A DNA stretch of 38,781 nt. Origin: a virus. This document shows positions 14,810 to 24,500 of the stretch, piece by piece. The notes below the pieces were generated by a model, which was given only the letters and a program-made list of their open reading frames with translations, ran no database searches and was not told where the DNA came from. Positions within the stretch are counted from its first letter, which is position 1, and each line of letters starts with the position of its first letter. The position numbers and the translations under genes were made by a program. The stretch covers positions 1 through 38,781 of the IMG/VR virus record IMGVR_UViG_3300020473_001771; one strand, 5' to 3'.

Positions 14810-16402
14810 TTAATTCATTGAAATGAATATAGGCATTGGGTCAACTCTGTCTTCAACTTCATCACGTAATCTGTCATAGACTTTTGCGTCCCAGCCTGCT
14901 ATAACCTGCATCATTCTGACAACAAGTAAACAAGCAGATACTAGATCATCATGTTCTCCAGGCTTGGCTCCATAACTTGTGCCAGTAGCAACAAAATTTT
15001 TAAGTTCGCTTAACAAATTTTTACTGCTAATAATCATTTTGTCTTCTTCGATCAACTGTTTAAATTTTGCACAAGCAGATATTTTATGTTTGAATGTTGT
15101 GTTGAATCCTTTTCTAAACTTTCGCACATGACCTTTGCGTTGTGGTTCCGATAATAAAGTTCCTTGAATATTTTCTTCTCCTATATCTTGCACAGCCATA
15201 AGTGCGGCTTCGCCTAGTGTATTATTTTCAAGTGTGTAATAAATGGTTGGAGCATAGTCTCCTAGTTCAGTCAATCTGTCATATATGTGTTTCAGTATTT
15301 CACGCATGACTTTTACTTGCCCATTCACTGGTGTTGTGTTATGTTGCCATTCTGCTACCTGTATCATTTCAGGAAGTTGAAATATTTGTAGTGCCGCATA
15401 ATCTCCGCCAGTCCCTAAACAAGGATCAAGTGCTACAAGATATACTTTGTTCTTTTTGATGTCTTCATACCAACGTGTTTGTCCCATTCTTATTTTTGGA
15501 TCCTTTGCTTCAAGATCAACTAGTTTGACACTATTAATTAAAGTTTCATCATAAATTAAAAATTCACATTCATGCTCACGTCTGAATCTTTCTTCACCAA
15601 TCCGTGAACGCTCATCTTTTGCCCACTCCTCATCTCTGTCAGGATGTTCTGACCAGTGACACTTATATGCGGCAAATCCATTGCGTCCCAATCCGTCTTT
15701 GTTGGGATTGCCAAACTCGTCTTCTGTTTTGAGAGCCTCTTTCCAAATCAAAGCAAACTGATCTTCGTCCGAATTAGGAGTTGAAGTAATCAGACACTTA
15801 CCGCCTGTTGCTAGGGTTGGAGATAATGCAGTCCAAAATTCTTTGGCCTTTGTGGGTGGATTAACAAAAGCAAACTCATCACAATAAATTACAGATAGTG
15901 ACATACCCCTACCAGTGTTTTCAGTTGTGGTGGTTGCTTTAACACGTGATCCATTGTCAAATTCGATTGTGTTTCTGTTGTATGAATACACACCAGGTCT
16001 TATAAAGTCTGGCACAGATTCATATGCGTATCTGAATCTGTTCATTATGTCTTGAGCGCCTGCATATTTGTGGGCGGCAATTAGTATTTGTGAATCAGGA
16101 TTGAACATTGCATACCATAAAAGATAGGCAGATGCACAGGTAGTTTTTCCTGTTTGTCTTGGCAACATACTGATACTGAATCTATTTTCATTGTAATTTT
16201 TTAATAACTTTTTCTGATATGAATAAGGCTTAAATTTTATTGCACCTTTGGTTGGATGCTGTATTGATAAAAAGTTTTCAGCAAAGTATAAGGGGCCCTT
16301 TTTTGGATGAGCACATTTTTTTAGATGTTCTATTTCCTCATCTGTATATTTGTGTTTTTTGTGGGCCTTTTTTACTAGATTCCCTTGTAAACTTACACTC
16401 AT
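14810..16402 (-). CDS. 17: Terminase large subunit (gp17)
   Basis: This 530-residue protein is the DNA-packaging motor. The ATPase half has Walker A PRQTGKTT (81-88), Walker B plus catalytic glutamate VIYCDE (171-176) and the coupling motif LITSTPN (204-210). The nuclease half has YLVALDPCLGTGGDYAAL, where D326 is the first metal ligand of the RNase H-like fold, and a late GEHDDLVSACLL with the last acidic pair. Layout and motifs match T4 gp17 (610 residues), slightly shorter. It uses ATP to pump DNA into proheads and cuts concatemers. Unlike T4, the small subunit gene is not adjacent: three small genes intervene. Confidence 0.96.
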   Translation of the reverse strand: MSVSLQGNLVKKAHKKHKYTDEEIEHLKKCAHPKKGPLYFAENFLSIQHPTKGAIKFKPYSYQKKLLKNYNENRFSISMLPRQTGKTTCASAYLLWYAMFNPDSQILIAAHKYAGAQDIMNRFRYAYESVPDFIRPGVYSYNRNTIEFDNGSRVKATTTTENTGRGMSLSVIYCDEFAFVNPPTKAKEFWTALSPTLATGGKCLITSTPNSDEDQFALIWKEALKTEDEFGNPNKDGLGRNGFAAYKCHWSEHPDRDEEWAKDERSRIGEERFRREHECEFLIYDETLINSVKLVDLEAKDPKIRMGQTRWYEDIKKNKVYLVALDPCLGTGGDYAALQIFQLPEMIQVAEWQHNTTPVNGQVKVMREILKHIYDRLTELGDYAPTIYYTLENNTLGEAALMAVQDIGEENIQGTLLSEPQRKGHVRKFRKGFNTTFKHKISACAKFKQLIEEDKMIISSKNLLSELKNFVATGTSYGAKPGEHDDLVSACLLVVRMMQVIAGWDAKVYDRLRDEVEDRVDPMPIFISMN

Positions 16403-16414
16403 AGTAATATTTAA

Positions 16415-16729
16415 CTAGATAGATATAGTGGGAACATATTCTTTTATTGGATAAAAGTTACCATCTTTGCCTAAGTACCATTGCATACAACTGATTTCCA
16501 TATTTGTGATTTCGTATTCTTTTAGATCATCGTTTGGATTTGATGGACTTTCCCAAAACATTTTGAATGAAGTTTCAAAATCTATATCAAGATTTTGCTT
16601 ATGCATTTCACACTCTTGCCTTCCGGCATAGATAGCATTCTTATAATAGGTTGAATAATCGTCAGCAACTTCATCAAACTGTAAGGTTGCTGATATCATC
16701 CAAAAACTGATTATTGCTGTTTCTATCAT
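16415..16729 (-). CDS. Small protein with hydrophobic N-terminus, unknown
   Basis: I do not recognise this 104-residue protein. The first 17 residues (MIETAIISFWMISATLQ) are hydrophobic and could be a signal peptide or membrane anchor, although there is no basic residue near the start. The rest is acidic and aromatic with two cysteines (QECEMHKQ, ISCMQWYL), which might pair if exported. It is co-transcribed with the terminase gene, 12 bases before its ATG. A TAAATA motif lies just upstream. Confidence 0.6.
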   Translation of the reverse strand: MIETAIISFWMISATLQFDEVADDYSTYYKNAIYAGRQECEMHKQNLDIDFETSFKMFWESPSNPNDDLKEYEITNMEISCMQWYLGKDGNFYPIKEYVPTISI

Positions 16730-16767
16730 ATACTTTATTTACTGGGGGGTATTGTAAAATTGTAATG

Positions 16768-17238
16768 CTACTTAACTTCTGCGTAAAGGTTACGCAGGTC
16801 TTGTTTCATTTGTTCTAGCATTTCACCATCATCCATTAATGGATTATCGCCTGTGTTATTTGTTCTTGCTAGGTCACCATGCTTTGCTCTTTTTAGCATA
16901 TGGTCTTCTGGATCAGGAAAATTAGGATCTGGTTCATTTTCATAATCAGACTCTTCAGTTTCTTCTTCGCTTGGTGCTTGATCCATTTGTCCTTGTTGTG
17001 GATTCAAACCAGCATTTTTTAAAATTTGCATCAGTGCCATCATTTCTTGTGGATTGTCACCTACAATCTGTATGGCTTCTTTCACAACTTTTTTTGGTGC
17101 ATCTTTATTAACTTTTTCATCCCAAGTTTTTTGATCAACAACTTGTGGTTCAGAAAGCATGTTTACAGCCTTCATGCTGTTACGCATTTGTTCTATTTGA
17201 TCGTTGTGTTCTTTACTGTAATTGCTCATTGCCTGCAT
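16768..17238 (-). CDS. Small acidic protein between gp16 and gp17, unknown
   Basis: I do not recognise this 156-residue protein. The N-terminal half is helical (EQMRNSMKAVNMLSEPQ, EMMALMQILKNAGLNPQQG). The middle is a disordered acidic stretch (SEEETEESDYENEPD) and the end a short helix (EQMKQDLRNLYAEVK). Starts at 17238 or 17229 (MSNYSK) are both possible; AGG five bases before 17229 slightly favours the latter. It overlaps the end of the upstream gene by 26 or 17 bases. Its position in the packaging cluster suggests a head or packaging accessory role, unproven. Confidence 0.65.
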   Translation of the reverse strand: MQAMSNYSKEHNDQIEQMRNSMKAVNMLSEPQVVDQKTWDEKVNKDAPKKVVKEAIQIVGDNPQEMMALMQILKNAGLNPQQGQMDQAPSEEETEESDYENEPDPNFPDPEDHMLKRAKHGDLARTNNTGDNPLMDDGEMLEQMKQDLRNLYAEVK

Positions 17239-17815
17239 CCAATATTGGTGACTTTGTATTTACCTCAGTTTTAAACTCTCCTGAGTCTCTTTCTCCTGAG
17301 TCTTTTTCAAATGATACTGGATGATTTTCTCTGCTTTTTGAAATTTCATCCATCAATGACTTCAACATACTTTTATTGTATTTGTCACCTGTCAATTTTT
17401 CCTGTGGAACTTCTGGCTTTTCATATTCTGGCGTTGTTAAAATAGGAGCATATTCTTGTTTTACATTAGTAGGAGCAAGATAAGTTTCTGTTGGATCATT
17501 TGGATTTTTTACTTTAAGCATTTCAGGATTCATATTGAAATACTCGCACAAATAATTCATTAACACATCTGCCGTTACAGGATAATTTAGGCTGATTTCA
17601 AAAATATTAATTTCCTGGTTTTGTAATTTTGGAAAGTCCAGTGGATGTTCTTGCACCACTGTTTTTTTGACAGCACTAATTTTTGTTGCTTCATATTTTG
17701 CCAGTGCCATTTTAATTTTTTTCTTAAAATTTTCTGGCAACTCACCAGCAATTTTTACTTTGAATTCAAAAACTTTTTTAGATTCTGTTAAGTATTCTGA
17801 AAATAATTTTGCCAT
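17213..17815 (-). CDS. Conserved-looking head-region protein with capsid-targeting-like N-terminus
   Basis: The 200-residue product starts MAKLFSEYLTES. This resembles the capsid-targeting peptides of T4 internal head proteins (MKTYQEFI.E type), and LTE fits the L/I-x-E cleavage rule of the T4 prohead protease gp21. The next 100 residues look globular (FEFKVKIAGELPENFKKKI..., NIFEISLNYPVTADVLMNYL). The tail is charged and disordered (EKDSGERDSGEF). It lies directly after gp16, with an ATAAATACTTG motif and an AGGA ribosome site upstream. I infer an internal or scaffold-associated head protein; no enzymatic motif is visible. Confidence 0.7.
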   Translation of the reverse strand: MAKLFSEYLTESKKVFEFKVKIAGELPENFKKKIKMALAKYEATKISAVKKTVVQEHPLDFPKLQNQEINIFEISLNYPVTADVLMNYLCEYFNMNPEMLKVKNPNDPTETYLAPTNVKQEYAPILTTPEYEKPEVPQEKLTGDKYNKSMLKSLMDEISKSRENHPVSFEKDSGERDSGEFKTEVNTKSPILDAGNEQLQ

Positions 17816-17831
17816 ATGTTGTTCCTATCAA

Positions 17832-17839
17832 GTATTTAT
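17832..17839 (-). promoter_or_regulatory. T4-late-promoter-like ATAAATAC
   Basis: ATAAATAC followed by TTG on the minus strand lies 16 bases before the ATG at 17815, with TAGGAAC between. Spacing and sequence resemble the TATAAATACTTG site upstream of the tail sheath gene. Confidence 0.42.
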
Positions 17840-18369
17840 TATTTCTTTATCAGATTCTTTAATAATTCATTGCGGTCTACAATGGTTCCTGTTGACTCAA
17901 CAGCATCTAATTCACCACTATCACGGTCTAATTTACTCTTTTTTAACTGCAATTCTACCATTTTTAACTTCTTATCTACCTTAGCCGCCTTGGCATCAAG
18001 GGCAGTTTTAAGGTTTGTGCCTGCAACTTCAAATATTCTACCGGCATATCTTGCCTCAATGTTCATGCCCAAATCCATCAAATCAGCATAAGTTTTCATT
18101 GCCTCTGCGGCAATATTGTCCATTTCCTTGTCCATGGCGTCTAGTCCAATAACTTCTGGCAAGGCCGCATCGATCTTGTCTAGGACAGCGTACTGTTTTC
18201 CGCCTTTGGCTAGTTCTTTTTGTTGTTGTGCTTGATCCAGATCTGGAATTTCTAGTTGGCCTTTTTCTTCTTCATTGTCATCTGTGACATATTCTTCTTC
18301 AACATCTGCCTCCTTCATTGCTTTTTGTATTTCTGGTAAATTAAGCAGTTCTTCTAACTTTTTTGTCAT
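17839..18369 (-). CDS. 16: Terminase small subunit (gp16)
   Basis: The 176-residue product matches the cyanophage-type gp16 pattern. A short N-terminal LEELLNLP is followed by an acidic linker, then the core VLDKIDAALPEVIGLDAMDKEMD. Next come AMKTYADLMDLGMNIEARYAGRIFEVA and AAKVDKKLKMVELQLKKSKLD, and the tail is IVDRNELLKNLIK. The small subunit forms a ring that recognises concatemeric DNA and regulates gp17. I use the ATG at 18369 (MTKKLEELL). An upstream GTG at 18429 would add 20 residues that overlap the nuclease gene and have no matching pattern. It is separated from gene 17 by three small genes rather than abutting it as in T4. Confidence 0.85.
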   Translation of the reverse strand: MTKKLEELLNLPEIQKAMKEADVEEEYVTDDNEEEKGQLEIPDLDQAQQQKELAKGGKQYAVLDKIDAALPEVIGLDAMDKEMDNIAAEAMKTYADLMDLGMNIEARYAGRIFEVAGTNLKTALDAKAAKVDKKLKMVELQLKKSKLDRDSGELDAVESTGTIVDRNELLKNLIKK

Positions 18370-18379
18370 GCTATGATAT

Positions 18380-18817
18380 TTACTTGCGTTTTGTGGTGTT
18401 AGAAAATATTTCATGTTCTGTGACAACACGGAACTTGATACCTTTTCCTTTGCTCCATTTATAAGCGGCTTCCCACTTTGCTTGATTTAATGCAGATGCT
18501 TTTTGTGTGTGAATACTTTTTCCTTCTGCTGTAAATCCTGTTTGATTGCTTGGTTTTATTTCTATTAGTTCTGCTCTTGGTTTGCCTTTTTTGTCAGTGT
18601 AAACAATAAAAAAATCAGGAACATAAATTGTGTTCCTGCCTGTGAAAGGATTGACATACGGAATTTTAATACTTTCAGATGCCCATTTTGATATGCTTGG
18701 ATGATTATCACAGAATCGCATAAATGCCGCCTCCCAACTTGATCTGTATGTTGGCTTTCTAAGGCCTACATACTTGTCAGGATTTTTGACTTCATATTTT
18801 CCACGGGAGTACGCCAT
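18380..18817 (-). CDS. 4: Head completion nuclease (gp4-like, TnsA-type fold)
   Basis: This 145-residue protein lines up with T4 gp4 (also gp50/65) over its length: N-terminal GKY..KNP.KY.G, YRSSWEAAFMRFCD with glutamate 29, a VPDFFIVY strand with D68, and ELIEIKP with E86-x-K88. The E...D...ExK set is the metal-dependent active site of TnsA/restriction-endonuclease-like folds. KWEAAYKWSKGKGIKFRVVTE matches the gp4 C-terminus. gp4 acts at head completion after packaging. Start and stop are tightly packed (TAATG with the upstream gene, 10 bases to gp16). In T4 gene 4 lies far from 16 and 17, so its place here is notable. Confidence 0.88.
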   Translation of the reverse strand: MAYSRGKYEVKNPDKYVGLRKPTYRSSWEAAFMRFCDNHPSISKWASESIKIPYVNPFTGRNTIYVPDFFIVYTDKKGKPRAELIEIKPSNQTGFTAEGKSIHTQKASALNQAKWEAAYKWSKGKGIKFRVVTEHEIFSNTTKRK

Positions 18818-19326
18818 TAATCTATGATGTTGCGTTTGGCAAAGTTATCACTTGCACGATCTTTTTTGAAACCTATGAATGATGTGTTTGCTCTGTTGGT
18901 ATTCATTATTTCAGCCACAAGTTCTGTAAGCAATACTGGGTTGGTTTTTCTTAATGCATCTAATACTTGCTGTGGATTAACTCCATCATTTTGCGCCTGT
19001 TTTAGGATACTGAATGTTATTGAATCTGCCGCTTCATCTGTAAAACCATTACCATTAAAAAATCCTTTTACAGCGTCATGATCTCCAACTGCAAATTCAT
19101 AAGGTTTAACATAAAAGCCGTCAAAATATTGTATTGTGGCATCAGTTGGACTGACTTCTTTTTTTGATGGCAAATTTGTTAGCACATTTTTATTATTGTG
19201 TGCAGTTCTTACTGTTCTGTTTGTAGCAGGAGTATTAGCACTCTGCGGAGCCGCAGATGGAGTGTTGGCGGATACTGTTGGTGCATTGCCTGTGGTTGAA
19301 CTTGGTCTGTCACTATATACTGCCAT
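18817..19326 (-). CDS. Small virion-region protein, unknown
   Basis: The 169-residue product has a 55-residue Ser/Thr/Ala/Pro/Asn-rich disordered start. A compact helical part follows (FDGFYVKPYEFAVGDHDAVKGFF, ADSITFSILKQAQNDG, VLDALRKTNPVLLTELVAEIMN), ending NTSFIGFKK...FAKRNIID. I recall similar SxxGF/Y...RNI ends in hypothetical proteins of marine T4-like phages, but give no name. TAATG overlaps on both sides couple it to the tube-like protein and to gp4, implying a shared role in tail or head-tail assembly. Confidence 0.65.
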   Translation of the reverse strand: MAVYSDRPSSTTGNAPTVSANTPSAAPQSANTPATNRTVRTAHNNKNVLTNLPSKKEVSPTDATIQYFDGFYVKPYEFAVGDHDAVKGFFNGNGFTDEAADSITFSILKQAQNDGVNPQQVLDALRKTNPVLLTELVAEIMNTNRANTSFIGFKKDRASDNFAKRNIID

Positions 19327-20798
19327 TAGTATGTGCTACCTCCTCCTCCACCACTACTGTAAGTTTGTGTAGTGGCTTGTGTTGTTGCTCTTGCAGTTGC
19401 AGTCGCAGTTGATGTAGTTGTTTTACTTAATTTTGCTAAAGTTTCTTTGTTGATCGTTTGGAAAGTTTTAACAACATCTTTATCCAATCTAAGTCTAACA
19501 ACACCACTGTTTACTAAATTGGGAACCAGAGCCAAAGCCTGTGATGTATAAACAGTTTTTTCTGCATCAGTCAGCCTGTTCCAGGCGGACTTATTTTCGT
19601 CTAAAGTTTTTGAAGTATCAGCCAGATATACTGTGTCTCTTGCAAGTCTATCTAATGCCTCAGTATTATGTGTGTAGTATCTTGTTGCCTCATCAGGCGT
19701 TAGTATTATAAATCCATCTTGATCAACAGCATACAAATTCGGACGTGGTTGGAAAGTTTGACCACTTACAAATGCATCTCTTGATATTGCATCTACTTTT
19801 CTTTTTCTTGTGCCTTTAGGAAAATTCATACCTGGAGGCGATCCTGCCCCCATCATTGTAAATGCTGTATCCCTCAAAATATCTCTGCCTATACCAACAA
19901 TTTCTTCTTTGAATCCTTTTTTATAATTGTCACGTCTTTTGTATAAATTGATTGCTCCAAGTATACCACCAAAAATATTTCCAGATTGAAAGTTTTTGAA
20001 TACACTTATACCTCCTGGTATAAGTCCGCCTGGCCCAAAAATGGAATCTGTTCCACCGCCTATTATGCTCAATGGAGAAGGCGATCGGTCATAGTGCAAA
20101 GACGTAAGACCTTCTGGCTTGTCAGAGTTTCTGCTTACTTTTCCTTGATTAATTAAAACACCGTTATAGGCAACAGTCATTGTTTGTTCAGCAACACTTC
20201 CGGTTGCAGATTGATCCAAATCTGCATGACTAAAGTTTGTAATCTTTGGTTCCATTAAGGCCCATTCTATGTAGTTGCCTTTGTATAGTTGATAAATTTT
20301 TATTGTCTTAATTAAATTACCGCCAACTTCTGTGTCCATTCCCCATCTATGACTTTCGCCTGTACGGGAATATCTGCTCGGTCTATCAAATGCCGCTTCA
20401 GGATATCTGCCGTCAGCAATATAATATTGATAATACATTGACCAAAATGCAGTAACAACATCTTTCATATCATCATGAAAAGTCATGTTAATTGGTTGAT
20501 ATGTTATTCTTGTATTGAAATATGTTTTTTTATTATACATATTTCTTTCTTCTACACCAAAATCATATTTAGGTAACTGCACATTTTTTACCAGCATTCC
20601 TAATTCTATTTGAGACGTGTTTAAAAAATTTGTTGCTTTGTGTCTTGGATTAAGTTCAAATACCACATGGTACATGAACGTTGATTTTGGCGCCAACGCA
20701 AAATTGTCATCAATATAAAGTCTTGCCGCGTGTTGATAATCTTTGAAACTTGTGTTGGGTAACAGTTGTGAAAGAAAATTGTTAAGAAAAGACCCCAT
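19326..20798 (-). CDS. Tail-tube-fold baseplate/tube-cap protein (gp48/gp54-like candidate)
   Basis: The N-terminal 230 residues of this 490-residue protein look like a tail-tube domain related to gp19: TFMYHVVFELNP, LGMLVKNVQLPKYDFGVEERNMYNKK, ITYQPINMTFHDD and TAFWSMYYQYYIADG. T4 gp48 and gp54, which cap the baseplate and start the tube, share this fold, so one of those roles is likely. The C-terminal half is Gly-rich, then helical. It ends in a Thr/Ala low-complexity tail with a Gly5 run (TATATARATTQATTQ). AAGGAG lies six bases before the ATG, and the gene follows gp19 by 11 bases. Assignment between gp48 and gp54 is not possible by eye. Confidence 0.6.
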   Translation of the reverse strand: MGSFLNNFLSQLLPNTSFKDYQHAARLYIDDNFALAPKSTFMYHVVFELNPRHKATNFLNTSQIELGMLVKNVQLPKYDFGVEERNMYNKKTYFNTRITYQPINMTFHDDMKDVVTAFWSMYYQYYIADGRYPEAAFDRPSRYSRTGESHRWGMDTEVGGNLIKTIKIYQLYKGNYIEWALMEPKITNFSHADLDQSATGSVAEQTMTVAYNGVLINQGKVSRNSDKPEGLTSLHYDRSPSPLSIIGGGTDSIFGPGGLIPGGISVFKNFQSGNIFGGILGAINLYKRRDNYKKGFKEEIVGIGRDILRDTAFTMMGAGSPPGMNFPKGTRKRKVDAISRDAFVSGQTFQPRPNLYAVDQDGFIILTPDEATRYYTHNTEALDRLARDTVYLADTSKTLDENKSAWNRLTDAEKTVYTSQALALVPNLVNSGVVRLRLDKDVVKTFQTINKETLAKLSKTTTSTATATARATTQATTQTYSSGGGGGSTY

Positions 20799-20809
20799 AG
20801 GTCAACTCC

Positions 20810-21427
20810 TTAACCTGTAGCCGCTGTACCGATTGCTCTACTTACTTGTGTTCCTATGCCAGTACCTCGCGGTGTTTGTATTGCGTTGTCATATTTGACT
20901 GTCAATGTAATTAGAACCGGATCACTAGTAGCATAAGCCAAAGTGTTGTAATTTATGTTTTGCACATAACAACCATATAATTCAAATGTCTCAAGAACGT
21001 TTGCCTCATTAGCACCATTACCTCCATCAAGTATTTCAATTCTTGATTGGAATTTGTAATCAATACCAGACGCCGCACTTGACTGTTCGAAGAAATCATA
21101 TTGTTTCTGAATTTGCTCACCGCAAAGTTTAGAAACAGCGTTGTTCACGTCATCACGTAAATTGATAGTAATAGGCTCCCAAGTGTGTTTACCAGCCATA
21201 TACACTCTTGAGTTATAAACATCTAGTGTAATGTCGTCAAAAGATACTGACGGTCTAGTAACATCTTGTACTTGTTTTGTTATTTCCGAACGTGGTGTAG
21301 ATACTCCAAAATTTTCAAGTATTAATCTAAAGCGATACTGAAGTTTTGGCATCAACAGACCTTGCGTATTTGCTGATTGGTCTGACGCTAAAGGTACTGT
21401 AAATTTTGAAAGTGTACTAATTGCCAT
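20810..21427 (-). CDS. 19: Tail tube protein (gp19)
   Basis: This 205-residue protein is the hexameric inner tube through which DNA passes. Visible family marks are the LQYRFRLILENFG first strand, QVQDVTRPSVSFDDITLDVYNS..Y..GKHTWEPI.I.LRDD, and a late ETFELYGCYVQNINYNTLAYATSDP..ITLTVKYDNA strand pair. The T4 protein is 163 residues; this one has short N- and C-terminal extensions. AGGAG lies seven bases before the ATG. It follows the sheath gene, as in T4, but here an intrinsic terminator and a separate TAAATAAA promoter-like site lie between the two, so sheath and tube may be transcribed independently. Confidence 0.9.
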   Translation of the reverse strand: MAISTLSKFTVPLASDQSANTQGLLMPKLQYRFRLILENFGVSTPRSEITKQVQDVTRPSVSFDDITLDVYNSRVYMAGKHTWEPITINLRDDVNNAVSKLCGEQIQKQYDFFEQSSAASGIDYKFQSRIEILDGGNGANEANVLETFELYGCYVQNINYNTLAYATSDPVLITLTVKYDNAIQTPRGTGIGTQVSRAIGTAATG

Positions 21428-21483
21428 TGTTGTCTCCTATTACTGTTTTATTTACCACGATCGATAAATTTTTTAATTCGTAC

Positions 21484-21498
21484 CCTTTAAAGGGCAAA
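21484..21498 (-). repeat. Inverted 15-bp motif, copy 1 (TTTGCCCTTTAAAGG)
   Basis: On the minus strand this 15-mer is followed by GTACGAATTAA. It contains the 12-bp palindrome CCCTTTAAAGGG (21483-21494). The same 15-mer occurs at 25016-25030 on the plus strand. It is upstream of the tail tube gene and downstream of the sheath terminator. Confidence 0.7.
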
Positions 21499-21506
21499 AC
21501 AGTCAA

Positions 21507-21546
21507 TAAAAAAAGTGCCTAAGATTTCAATGTCTTAGGCACTTTA
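21507..21546 (-). terminator. Rho-independent terminator after tail sheath gene
   Basis: A perfect 13-bp stem, AAAGTGCCTAAGA (21512-21524) with TCTTAGGCACTTT (21533-21545), encloses an 8-base loop. Read on the minus strand the stem is followed by a run of T (plus-strand A at 21508-21514). It begins six bases beyond the sheath stop codon. No comparable T-run follows in the plus direction, so it serves minus-strand transcripts. Confidence 0.9.
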
Positions 21547-21551
21547 AAGTA

Positions 21552-24500
21552 CTATAATTGTGCTATTTCGCCTGTGTTTTTGAGTCTTACTGGAATAAAG
21601 ATAAACTCAACTGCTTTTACAGGTTCAATTGCAACGTCTACATATAATTCATTACGGTCAATTCTAGCCGCTGTGTTATTTGTTTCATCACAAACAACTG
21701 CAAAGTCAAATAGTCCTCTTTGCGCCACTAGTTCTAACATGAATGATTCAATTGATTGTTTTAATTCATTTCTTGTTAGTTGATCGTTTGGTTCAAATAT
21801 AAACGGCTTAGCAATTTTGTCTAATTGATTTCTAACAAAGTTTACAAGTCTAGCAACATTAATTCTGTCTAAGGCAGAACTTGCTTCTTGTCTTGTTTTT
21901 TGTCCAAACACTGACAAACCAACACCATTAATAAATGTTACTGGGTTGATCCTTGCAGTTGCACATGCATCTTTCAATGTGTTTGAAGTACCAATTGTTT
22001 CAAACTCGCCAGTGATAGCATTAATTGTACCTACACCTGATGCATTGTCAACTAAACCACGTCTTGTACCTGCTGGTGCAAACCATGGAAACGCAACATC
22101 ATCATTGAGTGCAATTACTCTTAGTGCCATGTGTGACGGTGGAACAACCACGTTGTTTCCTGCAAGATCACTTGTAAATCCTGATGGATAATAAACACCT
22201 GTGAATGAATTATTACTTGTCAATCCATCTTCGCCATTAGTAGCCGCGTTGTTTGTGTTTAGTCCATAAGCATTAATGGCAGTTGTAGTTGGCTCTAGTC
22301 TGAATGGAGTATCACCAACAACAAATGCTGTGAAGCCTCTGTCGGAGTTTAATGTTTCCATTTCATCAATTGTTTCTGGATAACCAGGACAAGCAATTAC
22401 ATTATATTCTCTTTGCTCTTCACGTATCGCTGTGTTTGATGTAATTGATGCTTGTAAAGATTTAACAACAACTTGTCTTTGTGCTTTTCTTCCCATAAAT
22501 GGTGAACCATCTTCTTTGTTTCCTGACTGTGTGACCCATGCATCTTTTTCAGTTGGTAGAGTTGGGAAGTCAGTAGTTGAAGGGAAGTTCGCCCTTGAGA
22601 ATTTGCTTTTTACAAATTTTTTCACATTGTTACCTGAACGTCTTGTGTTAAACAACAACATACCTTTCGGGAATATTGTTGGGTCTGGAGCGTCCAAATC
22701 CAAATAGTTGTCTGTTAATAGATCTTTAATCGTTGAAGTTGTATCCTCTATTACATCTAAACTTGCACCAGTATGATATCTTGCATCTGCAAATAAAATA
22801 CCGTTACTTGATGTTTGATCAGTGTTGTCAAGCAATACAAATTTTTTGCCTTCAACTTGTGAATCATCAAATCTATAAATTTTTGGATAGTTTTCTAAGT
22901 CTGAAGTATCAATCCAAATGTCTCCGCTTACAAGTATTGTGTTGTCTGATTGTGTTTCAGGCTCTGTAGCAGACATAATTGGTCCATTTGGATCAGTATT
23001 TGCTAAATTAAAGCCTCTGATGTCAGTACCACCATTTTGATATCCAACAAAAGCAGATCCATTGTGTACTAAAATATCTGCTTCTAAACTTGTATCAAAC
23101 CATAGTGTGCCATCTTCTGGATCCGTTACTGGAGCAATGGTATTTGCCTCATAACTTAATTTTTCCCAACCAGATATTAAAACATCTGCCGCTGGATTCG
23201 ATCCACTTGGTGCAACATATAGGTTGTCAGCAACATTTGAATTGCCTGATGTTGTAGTTCCTGCAAATACAGTAGTTTCATCTTCATTTAATCCATATGC
23301 ACTTGCAAAACTAGTTCCTAGTTTAGCATCAACAACTGGTGTACCTGACACGTCTTTAAGTCTAATTTCACCGCCTAGTGCATGAGTAATTGTAATTTTA
23401 TCAGTTGTAGAATCATACGATGCAGATACATGGTTAAGTCCTGCCGCACTTACTGCCGCAACAAAGTCATCACCTTCCGTACCACCTAGTGTTACAGTGA
23501 CAGGTGAATTTAGTCTTTCCTGTCCTGGAATACTTTCTTGTACTGTGAATGTTTCTGCATTTGTAAATGGAGATGATCCTAGTGCTACTGGTGAAGTTGC
23601 ACTAACTGCCAATCCATCGCCAACATTACGTTTGAACACATGATAATCAATTAATTTACCAGTTACAACAGATGAGTCACCTTGATTTTCAACTTCAGTG
23701 TCCTCTGAACTGTTTACTTGTACATATAAGTCTGTGTTCAATAGTGTTTGACCGCCACCTGACTTATCAAGGTTGAATATTGCTTGATGGTGTGTGTCAA
23801 ACAAAGGAACAGTTTGTGAAGTAAATGCACCAGTAGTGTCTGAGTATAATTTTACTGCAAAGTCGGCGCCGTTGTTTACTGCTGTTGTTTGAATCCAAAC
23901 TGAACCAGTTGGTCTTGGTGCAGATGAACTTGTTTCAAACAGTGGTAAATCGTATGACTCACCAACATGACATTTTGGAACAAAATAAGTTCCTGTGTCT
24001 ATACCAACATCTGCTAAAGGCGTTCCTGGAGTAGATGCCGCCAACACAATGTTGCCATCCGATGTTGAGTCTGCGTTTCCGTCTGCTGTATAGTTTCCAT
24101 AAATTTCTAGTACTCCATCAACTATCGCCGCCGACACACCTTGTATGTTTGCGTTGTTGATATCAGTAGCCATTGAAGCCATTGTTGTACCAGTAAGTGA
24201 CACAGAGTTACCATTGATTGTAAATGTTTCATTTTGTGTCAGTGTTACGTTTGTTTTTGTTCCTTGTACTGTTGGATGTGAAGTTACCCAAGCACCGTCG
24301 CCTGATTCTGAGTTTGCTGATCCAACCTGTACCCAAGTGTTTGATCTTGTTTTGTAGAACAATTTGTTTGATGTGTTTGAAAATGCCACCACAGCATAAT
24401 CACCAATTGATCCAAAACTAGATTTTGGTGTTCCTGAAGTTACTTCTGTCAATGACGGTAATTTTGGAGTTTTAACAGTGAAAGCCTGCGTAGATGAGTT

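Noticed and set aside
18370-18429. GTG-initiated 20-residue extension of gp16
   Set aside because: It lies inside the nuclease gene end and does not match the known gp16 N-terminus; the ATG at 18369 is better.
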